From an uncultured Pelagibacteraceae bacterium (GTDB taxonomy: Bacteria; Pseudomonadota; Alphaproteobacteria; Pelagibacterales; Pelagibacteraceae), in NCBI GenBank assembly GCA_902524545.1, contig CABZDW010000013.1, positions 1 to 36,174 of the forward strand: a DNA stretch of 36,174 nucleotides, read 5' to 3'. Positions 1 through 9,174 of this stretch are shown one piece after another. A program made the translations under genes and the position numbers. Under the pieces are notes generated by a model. That model was not told the origin of the DNA. It was given only the letters and a program-made list of their open reading frames with translations, and searched no databases. Every line of letters starts with the position of its first letter. Within the stretch, counting starts at the first letter, position 1.

Positions 1-1
1 G

Positions 2-2623
2 ATTCATTTACAAACTGATTTAATTGGATCAACTTATTTGCCTTATTTATTCATATTTGTTTTTGAATCTTTCTTGTTTTTGTTATTTTTTACGATTGGA
101 ATAGTAACGTATAAAAAAATCATAAAATTTAGAGTCAAAAATTATTTTTATAAAATAATATTTCTATTAATTTTTATATTTGTTAATCCAGCAACCATAT
201 CATTGATAAAAAGCTATCAAATGACATATGGCAAATTTGATATCAATAATGAATTTAATTTTCGTGATTATTTTACTAACGTAAAAGAAGTTCCTAAAAA
301 CTTCTTAGAAAGAGATTTGGTTATTATAGCTGCTGAAAGTTTGGAAAGAACTTTTTATATAAATAAAAATCTTGACCATTTAAACTTAACACTACTTGAT
401 CGCGATGATTTAATTGATTTTACAAATATAAACCAAGCGAAAGATTATACTGATTGGACAATTGCAGGATTGGTTGCCAGTAATTGTGGCTTACCTTATG
501 TAGATCTTACCTTTTACTCTAATTTCAATTGTCTTTCTGACTTGCTAGCTAAAAAAAATTATAATTTGATGTCGATTCAAGGAACATCAGAAAAATATGC
601 AGGAAATGGAAATTTTTATAATGCTCATAGTGTCAATAAGATAAAAGGATTAAATACAATTAAAGATTTTTATGGCGATAAGAATTTACAAATAAGTCCT
701 TGGGGAATTCATGATGATATAGTGCTTGACTATGCCCTAAATCAAATTCAATATTTTGAAAGTGAGGAGAAACCTTATGCCGTTTGGATAAGTACCGTAG
801 ATAATCATCCACCAAACGGACTGTTGTCAAAAAATTGTGAGAAAATAAGTGAGCATATATCGTTGAATCATCTTAAAGTTGTTTATTGTAATGATTTATA
901 CCTAAATAATTTGATAAATCGGATAATTTCTAATGATAGGGCAAAAAATAATTTGATTATTATTCACTCAGATCATCTTCTAATGAATTCCAATGTTTCA
1001 AGAAAATATTTTAAGGATCAAAAAGATAGAAAAAATTTATTTTTAATTATTGATCCATATAAGATTCAAGAAAAAAAAGAAATAAATTTAAAAGGTAACA
1101 CTTTAGATATACCAGCAACAATTCTAGATTATTTAAATGGGACTAATAAGTTGGGTTTGGGTGTAAGTCTTTTTGATGAAGACGAAATGATAATGAAATC
1201 TTTATCTAGTAGTAATCAAGATATTTCAAAAATAATTAAATCTTTTGAAAATGATTTAATAGATATCAATGAAAAGCTAATCCTTTTTAACGGTAAAATT
1301 TCACAGGACAAAAATTCGGTCGTGTTTACGTCCGGGCTGAAGATGTCTATGCCACTTTTATATATCAAAGAAAAAATAATAAAAATTGAGACGGATGCGA
1401 AAGGCGTTAGCAAGAAAAACATAGAGGCAATGATTTTTGATGAGATAATAAAAAATGACAAAAAAATTAATTTTAAAGCAATTGGTGAGTGTAATAAATT
1501 TAATTATGCTTTTATTTCAAATAAAATTGAATGTGAATTCATGCTTATTGATGTGAAAGAAAAAAAAGATATGATAATTATTGATGTTTATCCTTACTAC
1601 GAAACCTTTGATAAAAAATTTAAAATATCTGAAAAAATAAAAAAGAATAAGTTTACATCGAAAATAAAGAACCTTAATGAAAAACCTAGTTCAGTAGAAA
1701 TCTCATGGAAGAATTTTAGAAGATATACAAAAGAGAATATTTCTAACTTTATACCTTGGGCGTACCCGTTAATTAATAGGTTTTATTTATCTGCGAAATT
1801 GAATTACAAAAAAATTATCTTTAAATTTACAAAAGATAGAAAAATTATTGATAAAGAATTTCTTCTTAAGAAAGATACATTTATTGCACATGCGGGAGGC
1901 TCTATTGATAGCCATGTATATACAAATTCATTAGAGTCACTAAGAAATAATTACAACTTAGGAGCTAGATATTTTGAATTAGACTTACTTTTAACATCAG
2001 ATAATAAAATTGTTGCAGCACATGACTGGGCATCTTGGAAACAAAGAACTAAATATGAAGGAGTTATGCCTCCCAACTTAGAGAGTTTTCTTAACTATAA
2101 AATTGATGAAAAATTTACTCCTTTAAGTGAAATTGAAATTATAGATTGGTTTGTTGATCACCCTGATACTACTTTAGTCACTGACAAACTTGATGATGCT
2201 TTATTAATAAAAGAAAGATTCAAGAAAATTCAAAACAATTTAATTACTGAGTTGTTTACAAAAAAATCTATTGAAGAAGCAATTAAGCACAATTTTTCTA
2301 AAATTTTAATCTCACAACGTATGATTTACAGAAATAGATATTCAAAGAATTATCTAAATTATCTTGTTAACCAAGAAAACGTTCCTTATGGTTTTGCTGT
2401 AGACCATCAAACTGTGTATAACTATCCTGAATTTTTCAAAGAAGCAAAATCTATGGGTTTTAAAACTTACGTTTACAACATTAATAAAAAATTTAACAAT
2501 TATGTTTTAGAGTTACCTGGAAAAGAGGGGGAAATTCTCTGTGACTTACATAATTACATAGAAGGAATTTATTCTGACATTATTTTCTCATCCACTTCAA
2601 ATATATTTGATTTATGTAATTAA
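2..2623 (+). CDS. OpgB-like phosphoglycerol transferase fused to a glycerophosphodiesterase-like domain (5' partial)
   Basis: The reading frame is open to the first bases of the window, so the true start lies upstream; the TTG at 38 is only the first possible in-window start. Counting from that TTG, residues 1-60 hold two hydrophobic segments. A sulfatase/alkaline-phosphatase-fold domain like E. coli OpgB (MdoB) follows: ESLERTFY at 100-107, DWTIAG at 139-144 with T141 as the likely nucleophile, a CGLPY motif, and HSDH at 310-313 (metal ligands). OpgB moves phosphoglycerol from phosphatidylglycerol to periplasmic glucans. After a linker of unclear structure (about 390-610) comes a second domain with HAGG (618-621), TNSLES (629-634), FELD (646-649) and HD (662-663), the pattern of GDPD/PI-PLC phosphodiesterases. 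The first domain is confident and the second fairly so. The acceptor and the purpose of the fusion are unknown. Confidence 0.8.
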   Translation: MHLQTDLIGSTYLPYLFIFVFESFLFLLFFTIGIVTYKKIIKFRVKNYFYKIIFLLIFIFVNPATISLIKSYQMTYGKFDINNEFNFRDYFTNVKEVPKNFLERDLVIIAAESLERTFYINKNLDHLNLTLLDRDDLIDFTNINQAKDYTDWTIAGLVASNCGLPYVDLTFYSNFNCLSDLLAKKNYNLMSIQGTSEKYAGNGNFYNAHSVNKIKGLNTIKDFYGDKNLQISPWGIHDDIVLDYALNQIQYFESEEKPYAVWISTVDNHPPNGLLSKNCEKISEHISLNHLKVVYCNDLYLNNLINRIISNDRAKNNLIIIHSDHLLMNSNVSRKYFKDQKDRKNLFLIIDPYKIQEKKEINLKGNTLDIPATILDYLNGTNKLGLGVSLFDEDEMIMKSLSSSNQDISKIIKSFENDLIDINEKLILFNGKISQDKNSVVFTSGLKMSMPLLYIKEKIIKIETDAKGVSKKNIEAMIFDEIIKNDKKINFKAIGECNKFNYAFISNKIECEFMLIDVKEKKDMIIIDVYPYYETFDKKFKISEKIKKNKFTSKIKNLNEKPSSVEISWKNFRRYTKENISNFIPWAYPLINRFYLSAKLNYKKIIFKFTKDRKIIDKEFLLKKDTFIAHAGGSIDSHVYTNSLESLRNNYNLGARYFELDLLLTSDNKIVAAHDWASWKQRTKYEGVMPPNLESFLNYKIDEKFTPLSEIEIIDWFVDHPDTTLVTDKLDDALLIKERFKKIQNNLITELFTKKSIEEAIKHNFSKILISQRMIYRNRYSKNYLNYLVNQENVPYGFAVDHQTVYNYPEFFKEAKSMGFKTYVYNINKKFNNYVLELPGKEGEILCDLHNYIEGIYSDIIFSSTSNIFDLCN

Positions 2624-2652
2624 ATTTATTAATTGTTTTTTTCAATTTTCTT

Positions 2653-2714
2653 ACTGTTAAATTATTACTTTTAAAGATAGACTTTTAAATTAGTATATTC
2701 TTAACTGTTAAATT
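2653..2714. repeat. 11-bp direct repeat pair upstream of the EVE gene
   Basis: ACTGTTAAATT occurs at 2653-2663 and again at 2704-2714, 51 bp apart start to start. Both copies lie in the 141-bp gap between the OpgB-like gene and the EVE gene. They could be a regulator site for the downstream EVE-acs pair, but in DNA this AT-rich a chance repeat is possible. Nothing else is visible in the gap except a weak AATTG/CAATT hairpin with a T-rich loop just after the first gene's stop. Confidence 0.35.
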
Positions 2715-2764
2715 TATTTGATAATATAAACAGTATGTCGGAAAAAGACTAGAAAACGAATTAA

Positions 2765-3178
2765 ATGCAATATTGGTTATTAAAATCTGAGCCTAATGTT
2801 TGGTCAATCGATCAACAAAAAAAAGCTGGTAAAAAAGGGGCGCCCTGGGATGGTGTAAGAAACTATCAAGCGTCAAAATATCTAAAAAGTATGAAAAGGG
2901 GTGATCAATGTTTTTTTTATCACTCAAATATTGGTAAAGAAATTGTTGGAATTGTGGAGGTAGTGAAAGAACATTACATTGATAAAACAGACAAATTAGG
3001 AAGATTTGTTGCAGTAACTGTTAAATTTTTGAAAAAACTTGATAATCCTGTATCTTTAGAAGAAATTAAAGAAAACAAGGATTTAAGCCATTTATCTTTA
3101 ATTAAACAAAGTAGATTATCTGTAATGCCTATTGACTCTAAAAGCTGGAAGATTTTAAATAATATGAGTAAATATTGA
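2765..3178 (+). CDS. EVE domain-containing protein
   Basis: A 137-residue protein made of a single EVE domain, a PUA-like fold that binds modified bases in DNA or RNA. The family's opening WLLKSEP is at residues 4-10, followed by WDGVRNYQA and a DQCFFYHSN segment, and the length is normal for bacterial members (human THYN1 is a relative). The cellular target in bacteria is not settled. The stop overlaps the region of the next gene's start, so it is probably co-transcribed with acs; a functional link is not implied. Confidence 0.85.
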   Translation: MQYWLLKSEPNVWSIDQQKKAGKKGAPWDGVRNYQASKYLKSMKRGDQCFFYHSNIGKEIVGIVEVVKEHYIDKTDKLGRFVAVTVKFLKKLDNPVSLEEIKENKDLSHLSLIKQSRLSVMPIDSKSWKILNNMSKY

Positions 3179-3183
3179 ATAAA

Positions 3184-5256
3184 ATGCCAAAAAAGAAAAA
3201 AAACAAAAAGAGAAAGAAAAAAAAATCTTCAAGAAAAAGAAAAAAAATAAAAAAGGCTTCAAAAGCTAAAAGGACCTCTGTCAAAAAATCTAAAAAAAAA
3301 AATATCGATAAAACATCATCTAATGATCAGGTTATTAAAACTAAACCTGAATGGGTGAAAAGAAGTTTAGCTAATAAAACTCAATATCAAAAAAAATATT
3401 CTGATTCTATTAAAAATAATAATTCATTTTGGAAAAAAGAGGGAAAGAGAATTACTTGGATAAAACCTTACAAAAAAATTAAAGATGTCAAATATAGTAA
3501 AGAAGAAGTAAAAATTAAATGGTTTGAGGATGGTACCCTTAATGCATCTGCTAATTGCATTGATCGTCATTTAAAAGATAAAAAAGATAAAACTGCAATT
3601 ATTTGGGTTGGGGATGATCCTAAAGATACTCAAAAAATTTCTTACAAGCAATTGCATCAAAAGGTTTCAAAAGCTGCTAATGGTTTAAGAAAGCTGGGGA
3701 TACAAAAAGGTGACCGAGTCACTATTTACCTGACAATGATACCTGAATTAGCAATCCTAATGTTAGCATGTGCAAGAATAGGTGCAGTTCATTCTATAAT
3801 TTTTGGTGGTTTCTCTGCGGAGTCAATTTCAGGAAGAGTTAATGATTGTAAATCAGAATATATCATTACTGCCGATGAAGGAGTAAGAGGAGGCAAGACC
3901 ATTCCTTTAAAAGCAACTACAGACGAAGCTTTAGTTAATTGTCCAGACGTAAAAAAATGTATCATTGTAAGGAGAACTGGTAATTATATTTACTGGAATC
4001 AAGACAGAGATGTTTGGTATCACGATTTAATTAAAGATGTACCGAATTATTGTGAACCTGAAGAAATGAGTGCAGAGGATCCTTTGTTTATTCTTTACAC
4101 ATCAGGTTCAACTGGAAAGCCCAAAGGAGTTTTGCATACCACTGGAGGGTATATGGTTTACGCTTCCATGACTCATCAATATATCTTTAATTATAAACCA
4201 AATGATATTTATTGGTGCACGGCAGATATTGGATGGGTTACCGGACATAGTTATATTATTTACGGACCTCTTGCAAATGGAGCTACGACTATAATGTTTG
4301 AGGGTGTCCCAAATTATCCTGATAGCTCAAGGTGGTGGCAGATAGTAGACAAGTATAAGGTAAATACTTTTTATACAGCACCAACAGCTATAAGAGCTTT
4401 GATGAGAGAGGGTGATGGCCCAGTGAATAAAACTTCTAGAAAATCTTTAAAATTATTAGGAACTGTAGGAGAACCAATAAATCCAGAAGCATGGATGTGG
4501 TATTTCAAAACTGTTGGAAATTCAAAATGTCCAATAGTCGATACTTGGTGGCAAACAGAAACAGGCGGGATTCTTATAGCGCCACAAACTGGAGCTATAC
4601 CACTTAAACCTGGATCCGCAACAAAACCTTTTTATGGAATTAAACCTGTATTAGTTAATAAAGATGGTAAAGAAATTAAAGGTGAAGGGGAAGGTAGACT
4701 TTGTATAGCTCAATCTTGGCCAGGTCAAATGAGAACTGTATATGGTGACCATCAAAGATTTATTGATACTTATTTTTCACAGTTTGACGGAAAATATTTT
4801 ACTGGTGATGGATGTAAGAGAGATAAAGACGGCTACTATTGGATAACAGGTAGAGTTGATGATGTAATCATTGTCTCTGGTCATAATTTAGGTACTGCAG
4901 AAATTGAGAGTGCCTTTGTTGCACATCCAAAAGTAGCGGAGGCTGCAGTTGTTGGATATCCTCATGATATTAAAGGCAATGGCTTATATTGTTATGTCAC
5001 CCTTAATGCAGGTGAAAGCGAGACTGGTGATCTAGATCGAGAGCTTAAACTTTGGGTAAGAAAACAAATAGGACCCTTAGCAACACCAGATCTAATTCAT
5101 TTTACCCCAGGTCTTCCAAAAACAAGATCTGGGAAAATTATGAGAAGAATTTTAAGAAAGATTGCAGCAAATGAGCATGGACAACTAGGTGATACAACTA
5201 CTCTTGCTGATCCAGGTGTAGTCGATAGCTTAGTTGAAAACAGAAAAAATATCTAA
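3184..5256 (+). CDS. acs: Acetyl-CoA synthetase with lysine-rich N-terminal tail
   Basis: AMP-forming acetate:CoA ligase, which makes acetyl-CoA from acetate, ATP and CoA in the cytoplasm. From the ATG at 3184 it has 690 residues, about 40 more than E. coli Acs. The AMP-binding motif [11 protein letters not shown] begins near residue 305, WWQTETGG and TGRVDDVI follow, and the C-terminal TRSGK has K651, the catalytic lysine that is acetylated by Pat-type enzymes in other bacteria. The first 40 residues contain 26 Lys/Arg and no other Met. A TTG at 3175, overlapping the previous stop, and an in-frame GTG at 3355 are other possible starts; the GTG would remove the tail but has no visible ribosome site. 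The nearby symporter suggests acetate uptake plus activation. Its 3' end overlaps the convergent unknown gene by 4 bp. Confidence 0.95.
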   Translation: MPKKKKNKKRKKKKSSRKRKKIKKASKAKRTSVKKSKKKNIDKTSSNDQVIKTKPEWVKRSLANKTQYQKKYSDSIKNNNSFWKKEGKRITWIKPYKKIKDVKYSKEEVKIKWFEDGTLNASANCIDRHLKDKKDKTAIIWVGDDPKDTQKISYKQLHQKVSKAANGLRKLGIQKGDRVTIYLTMIPELAILMLACARIGAVHSIIFGGFSAESISGRVNDCKSEYIITADEGVRGGKTIPLKATTDEALVNCPDVKKCIIVRRTGNYIYWNQDRDVWYHDLIKDVPNYCEPEEMSAEDPLFILYTSGSTGKPKGVLHTTGGYMVYASMTHQYIFNYKPNDIYWCTADIGWVTGHSYIIYGPLANGATTIMFEGVPNYPDSSRWWQIVDKYKVNTFYTAPTAIRALMREGDGPVNKTSRKSLKLLGTVGEPINPEAWMWYFKTVGNSKCPIVDTWWQTETGGILIAPQTGAIPLKPGSATKPFYGIKPVLVNKDGKEIKGEGEGRLCIAQSWPGQMRTVYGDHQRFIDTYFSQFDGKYFTGDGCKRDKDGYYWITGRVDDVIIVSGHNLGTAEIESAFVAHPKVAEAAVVGYPHDIKGNGLYCYVTLNAGESETGDLDRELKLWVRKQIGPLATPDLIHFTPGLPKTRSGKIMRRILRKIAANEHGQLGDTTTLADPGVVDSLVENRKNI

Positions 5257-5897
5257 AATTTTATTCTTTCATTAAATTCTTTTTTTACAACATCCCATTT
5301 TAAAATAACTGAATTTAGAACTATTTTACGATCTAAAGTTTTTAAATCTTCTGCAATTGGTGCCCACTTGTATAAAGATAAAGCACTAGGATTAAATGGT
5401 AAATCATTGTGATGATCATCCCAATTTATATTTTGTAATCTTTCATCAAAACTTTTTTTGGCATTTTCTATAATATCAATTGGCATTTTATTTGAAGTTT
5501 CATCATCTAGAATTTTTAAAAAAATTTCTTTTGCGTTCTCTATGTCTTGATAATTAAAATTCGCTTTCAATTTTGAAAATGTAAACAATGTAAGATCTTG
5601 AAGAGCAACAGCATAAATATTCCACTTAGCCAAGTTTACAGAATCCATAAAAGTATCATTCTCAAAATGAAGAACGTACCTAGTTCCCATCCTCGTTTTA
5701 AGATAGCCATAAAGAGTAACCTGACTCACCCAGGCAGATTTTGTTTGGATAAACATTTCAAGTTCATCCAAATTGCTAATTTTGCCCTTCGGAATGAAAG
5801 CTTTGAACATGGCGAAAAGATAAGTTTTAAAATCATGCCAGGTTAAGTCCCTCCACGTTAATTTGTATTTTCCCATAAAAAGCCCTATTTTTGACAC
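5253..5897 (-). CDS. Uncharacterised protein, 214 aa
   Basis: I cannot assign a function. It is a soluble-looking protein with no signal peptide and no clear membrane span. Visible features are a basic N-terminus, an [20 protein letters not shown] stretch around residues 54-73, and a C-terminal [14 protein letters not shown] segment. It resembles, from memory, alphaproteobacterial proteins of unknown role. The start is GTG at 5897; an ATG eight codons in (5876) is an alternative. It is convergent with acs (4-bp overlap) and divergent from the symporter operon across about 100 bp, so it could be linked to acetate metabolism only by position. Confidence 0.75.
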   Translation of the reverse strand: MSKIGLFMGKYKLTWRDLTWHDFKTYLFAMFKAFIPKGKISNLDELEMFIQTKSAWVSQVTLYGYLKTRMGTRYVLHFENDTFMDSVNLAKWNIYAVALQDLTLFTFSKLKANFNYQDIENAKEIFLKILDDETSNKMPIDIIENAKKSFDERLQNINWDDHHNDLPFNPSALSLYKWAPIAEDLKTLDRKIVLNSVILKWDVVKKEFNERIKF

Positions 5898-6001
5898 TTA
5901 TAACTTCAAAAGGCTAGTAAATTTACCAATTTTAACACTTTAAATCTATTTCATAATGGTTATGGTTTTCGCCAGTTATAACTAAAAAGAGAGAGGTATA
6001 A
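5898..6001. promoter_or_regulatory. Intergenic promoter region between unknown gene and symporter operon
   Basis: This 104-bp divergent gap must hold the symporter promoter. Visible elements are a perfect 10-bp palindrome GTAAATTTAC at 5917-5926 and a GTTATAAC palindrome at 5975-5982; the TTATAAC core also occurs at 5899-5905. A consensus TTGACA lies just outside at 5891-5896, with only a weak -10 (TAGTAA, 5915-5920). The palindromes could be operators for substrate control, but this is inference. Confidence 0.4.
5990..5996 (+). promoter_or_regulatory. Strong Shine-Dalgarno (AGAGAGG) of the symporter small subunit
   Basis: AGAGAGG ends 5 bp before the ATG at 6002. Most genes in this window lack so clear a ribosome site, so it fixes this start and suggests high translation. 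The large subunit has a similar AGGAG at 6250-6254, 7 bp before its ATG. Confidence 0.7.
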
Positions 6002-6262
6002 ATGTCAAAACAAGAACAACACTGGGAAAAATCCAAAGGTTTGCTAATGGTTACCTTAGCAATTTGGTTTGTTTTCTCAATTGGCATCTTCTTATTCGGG
6101 GCTGAAATGAACGAAGTTACGGGACCATTTGGTTATCCGTTAACTTATTGGTTCACATGTCAGGGTTCTCTTGGAATTTTCGTGATACTAATTTTCTGGT
6201 TTGCGAACAGACAAGAAAAAATTGATGAAGAGTTCGGCTTTAGTGAAAGAGGAGATGACTAA
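6002..6262 (+). CDS. DUF4212 family sodium/solute symporter small subunit
   Basis: An 86-residue membrane protein with two hydrophobic segments (about 14-33 and 46-66). It matches the DUF4212 pattern: an N-terminal HWEKSKGL, a GPFGYPLTYW loop and a short acidic tail. In the families I know, this protein always sits directly upstream of a VC_2705-type SSS transporter and is taken as its small subunit. That is the case here, with a 1-bp overlap of TAA and ATG at 6262. Its exact role in transport is not known. Confidence 0.9.
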   Translation: MSKQEQHWEKSKGLLMVTLAIWFVFSIGIFLFGAEMNEVTGPFGYPLTYWFTCQGSLGIFVILIFWFANRQEKIDEEFGFSERGDD

Positions 6263-8073
6263 TGATTAAAGGTAATTTTATAGACAATTTACCTAAGGTT
6301 TATGGAATCTATACAGGTGGTTTTTTAGCTTTCATAATCATTATGTCAATTGGAGAGCAGATGGGTATGACAGCGAAAGTAATTGGTATTTGTTTCGTTG
6401 CCTTCACAGTAGCCATCTATGCTATAATTGGTTATCTATCACGTACAGCTCAAGCTGATGCGTATTACGTAGCTGGAAGACAAGTACCAACCGTTTTCAA
6501 CGGAATGGCGACAGCGGCAGACTGGATGTCTGGTGCATCGTTCGTTGCGATGGCAGGTGGTATTTACTTTAAAGGTTACGGTTATATGGCACTACTTGTA
6601 GGTTGGACTGGTGGATATGTATTAGTTGCATCACTATTAGCACCTTACCTAAGAAAATTTGGCTGTTACACAGTTCCAGATTTTATAGGTACTAGATACG
6701 GTGGTAATTTAAGTAGATTCATGGCAGTAGTAGTTTTAACTGTTGCTTCATTTACTTACGTGACTGCACAAATTAACGCCACAGGTACAATTGCATCTGT
6801 TGCACTTGATATTCCATTTCAATACGCTGTATACGTTGGACTTATAAGTATCTTACTTTGTTCAATGCTTGGTGGTATGAGAGGGGTAACTTGGACACAG
6901 GTAGCTCAATATATCGTACTAATCATAGCTTACTTATTACCAGTATTCTGGATCAGTAATAAAATGGGTGCGGGTTTTTTCCCTCACTTTATGTTAGCTG
7001 ATGAAGTTTCTAGAATAGCGGAATTAGAGGCTCAGTTTGGTTTTGTTAAAAACACTGCTGAAAATCTAAAAGAAGTGCCAAAAGGTTTGGCTGGAATAAC
7101 TAAAGCTCACTCAGCGGTGAACGCAACACCTTGGGCATTTATTTCATTAGCGTTAGCGATGATGATGGGAACAGCTTCATTGCCTCACGTTATGATGAGA
7201 TACTTTACTACTCCAAGTGTAAAAGCAGCTAGAAAATCAGTAGGTTGGTCATTATTCTTTATCTTCCTTCTTTATTCTTCTGCTCCAATGTTAGCGACCC
7301 TATCTAAGTTGTCATTGATTGATCCATCATTACCAACAGGTATTATTGGTAAATCAATAACTGAAGTTCAAGCGATAGATTGGTATCAAAACTGGAACCA
7401 AGCAAACTTAATGTTTGTGAGCGACTTTAACGGAAATGGAACTCTAGAGTTAAATGAGTTTTTCATGGGTGGTAAAGCCGTTGTGTTAGCAACCCCAGAG
7501 ATAGCTGGATTACCATATGTAATCTCAGGTCTAGTTGCTGCTGGAGGTATGGCCGCTGCCATGTCAACAGCCGATGGTTTGATTTTAGCAATTGCAAACG
7601 CAATCTCACACGATGTTTACTATAAGATCATCGATCCAAAAGCTGAGACTGCGAAGAGACTAGTTGTTGCAAGGGTATTACTTGTAGTAATTGGTTTTGC
7701 AGGAGCAACAATCGCTGCTCTTGAGATCCAAGGTATTTTAGGTTCAGTAATATGGGCTTTTGACTTTGCGATGTCAGGACTATTCTTCCCACTAGTACTT
7801 GGTGTATGGTGGAAGAGAGCTAACAAAGAAGGTGCTATTGCTGGTATGTTCTTAGGATTAGTTTCTGGTGCTGCTTACCTAGTTTGGGTAAGAACAGGCG
7901 GAAGTGGATTCTTAGGAATTACTCAGTTAACGTTTGGTATCTTTGGTTCAGCTGTCAGCTTAGTGTCTATGGTTGTAGTCAGTTTAATGACTTCAGCACC
8001 TAACGCAGCTACACAGAGAATGGTTGACGAGGTTAGAGTACCATCTGGTAGATCTATCATCGGTAAACAGTAA
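6262..8073 (+). CDS. Sodium:solute symporter large subunit (SSS family, VC_2705/ActP-like)
   Basis: A 603-residue inner-membrane protein with about 13 hydrophobic segments. The motifs DAYYVAGRQVP, the TAADWMSGASF stretch and GLVAAGGMAAAMSTADG place it in the SSS family near acetate permease ActP, in the DUF4212-partnered subgroup. It probably co-transports Na+ with acetate or another short carboxylate; the acs gene just upstream favours acetate. A hydrophilic loop contains DFNGNGTLELNE (388-399), which fits an EF-hand calcium loop at positions 1, 3, 5, 7, 9 and 12. Codons are visibly richer in G and C than in neighbouring genes, and there is a good ribosome site and a strong terminator. Together these suggest high expression. 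Confidence 0.9.
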   Translation: MIKGNFIDNLPKVYGIYTGGFLAFIIIMSIGEQMGMTAKVIGICFVAFTVAIYAIIGYLSRTAQADAYYVAGRQVPTVFNGMATAADWMSGASFVAMAGGIYFKGYGYMALLVGWTGGYVLVASLLAPYLRKFGCYTVPDFIGTRYGGNLSRFMAVVVLTVASFTYVTAQINATGTIASVALDIPFQYAVYVGLISILLCSMLGGMRGVTWTQVAQYIVLIIAYLLPVFWISNKMGAGFFPHFMLADEVSRIAELEAQFGFVKNTAENLKEVPKGLAGITKAHSAVNATPWAFISLALAMMMGTASLPHVMMRYFTTPSVKAARKSVGWSLFFIFLLYSSAPMLATLSKLSLIDPSLPTGIIGKSITEVQAIDWYQNWNQANLMFVSDFNGNGTLELNEFFMGGKAVVLATPEIAGLPYVISGLVAAGGMAAAMSTADGLILAIANAISHDVYYKIIDPKAETAKRLVVARVLLVVIGFAGATIAALEIQGILGSVIWAFDFAMSGLFFPLVLGVWWKRANKEGAIAGMFLGLVSGAAYLVWVRTGGSGFLGITQLTFGIFGSAVSLVSMVVVSLMTSAPNAATQRMVDEVRVPSGRSIIGKQ

Positions 8074-8086
8074 AAATAATCTTTTT

Positions 8087-8112
8087 AAGGGGCGATTAAT
8101 TTCGCCCCTTTT
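8087..8112 (+). terminator. Rho-independent terminator after the symporter
   Basis: AAGGGGCGA (8087-8095) pairs perfectly with TCGCCCCTT (8102-8110) around a 6-nt loop and is followed by T-rich sequence. This 9-bp GC-rich stem is the strongest hairpin noticed in the window and lies 14 bp after the symporter stop. Confidence 0.85.
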
Positions 8113-8143
8113 AATTCCACTCTTTTTCCAATATAAATTTTAA

Positions 8144-8488
8144 ATGTCGGCTAACTTTCATCCTTTAGTATATATAATCGACTATATTCTTGGGGTAATT
8201 ATGTGGACTTTGATTGGAAGAGTTGCAATGAATATTTTTCAAAGAGAAGATTCTCAATTTTTTTTTATGAGAGTCTTTGTTAAATTTACTAATCCTTTGA
8301 TCAACTTATTTAAGCCTATAACTCCATCTTTTATCATACAACCAATTGTGCCTCTTTATGTTGCTTGGTTTTTTTTCATGATAAGATTTTACTTTATGCC
8401 TTGGGTTCTAGGATACTCGGTGATGGGTATGTTATCATTTCCATTAGAAAGTGAGATTTCAAGACAAATTTATCAATTTTTTAATTAA
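8144..8488 (+). CDS. YggT-like small membrane protein
   Basis: A 114-residue protein with two long hydrophobic stretches (about 8-28 and 65-100) separated by a FTNPLINLFKPITPSF segment. The NP(L)…KPI.P pattern resembles YggT-family proteins, which are integral membrane proteins of uncertain role, in some bacteria tied to cell division or osmotic stress. The match is by general pattern only. It follows the symporter terminator, so it should have its own promoter, and it lies 40 bp before rpe. Confidence 0.6.
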   Translation: MSANFHPLVYIIDYILGVIMWTLIGRVAMNIFQREDSQFFFMRVFVKFTNPLINLFKPITPSFIIQPIVPLYVAWFFFMIRFYFMPWVLGYSVMGMLSFPLESEISRQIYQFFN

Positions 8489-8528
8489 ATTAGATTTTAA
8501 AATTTGGTACTAGTTGATTTAATAATCT

Positions 8529-9173
8529 ATGAAAAAAATACAAATTTCCCCCTCAATATTATCTGCTGACTTTAGTCAATTAGGAAATGAGATTAAAAGA
8601 CTCGAAGATGCAGGTGCAGATATGATACATGTTGATGTAATGGATGGTCATTTCGTCCCTAATTTAACAAAGACTCTCATAAAAAAAAATTGAGAATCTT
8701 CCTTTGATGTGCATTTGATGATTTCGCCTGTTCATAAATATATAAAAGATTTTGCAGATGCAGGAGCTGATATAATTACTATACACCCTGAAGCCACTGA
8801 TAATTTATCAGAGTCAATTAAACATATTAGAAGTTTTAAAAAAAAGGTTGGTATTTCTTTAAATCCAAATACAGAGATCGATATAATTAAAAATGAACTA
8901 AAAAATGTGGATTTGATTTTAGTCATGAGTGTATATCCGGGTTTTGGAGGACAGAAATTTATTCCTGAAGTTATTAAAAAAATTAAATTATTAAAAAAAC
9001 TTAAAGACGATAAAAATTATAAGTATGACATCGAAGTGGATGGTGGCATAAATTTTTCTAATTCAAAAGATGTAATAAACGCAGGTGCCAATATACTTGT
9101 ATCAGGAACTACGATTTTTAAAGAAAACAACGGGAACATAAAAAAAAATATAGAAACACTTAAAGAAGTGTAG
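8529..9173 (+). pseudogene. rpe: Ribulose-phosphate 3-epimerase, interrupted (frameshifts and in-frame TGA)
   Basis: Rpe interconverts ribulose-5-P and xylulose-5-P in the pentose phosphate pathway. The N-terminal part ([23 protein letters not shown]) and the rest (FDVHLMISPV, MSVYPGFGGQKF, EVDGGIN) are clear and in the same frame. A TGA at 8691-8693 separates them, and the junction between NLT and FDVHLM is about five codons shorter than usual and lacks the conserved GP. Removing one A from the A9 run (8681-8689) and adding one T at 8703-8705 gives LIKKIENLPFDVHLM, restoring the conserved LPFDVHLM. This region therefore looks hit by two compensating 1-bp indels plus a small deletion. They could be sequencing errors or real decay. 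As written, translation would stop after about 54 codons. Confidence 0.85.
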
Positions 9174-9174
9174 A

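Noticed and set aside
8529..9173. Stop-codon readthrough or selenocysteine at the in-frame TGA of rpe
   Set aside because: The conserved residues before FDVHLM are recovered in another frame, and the family has no Cys there, so indels explain it better.
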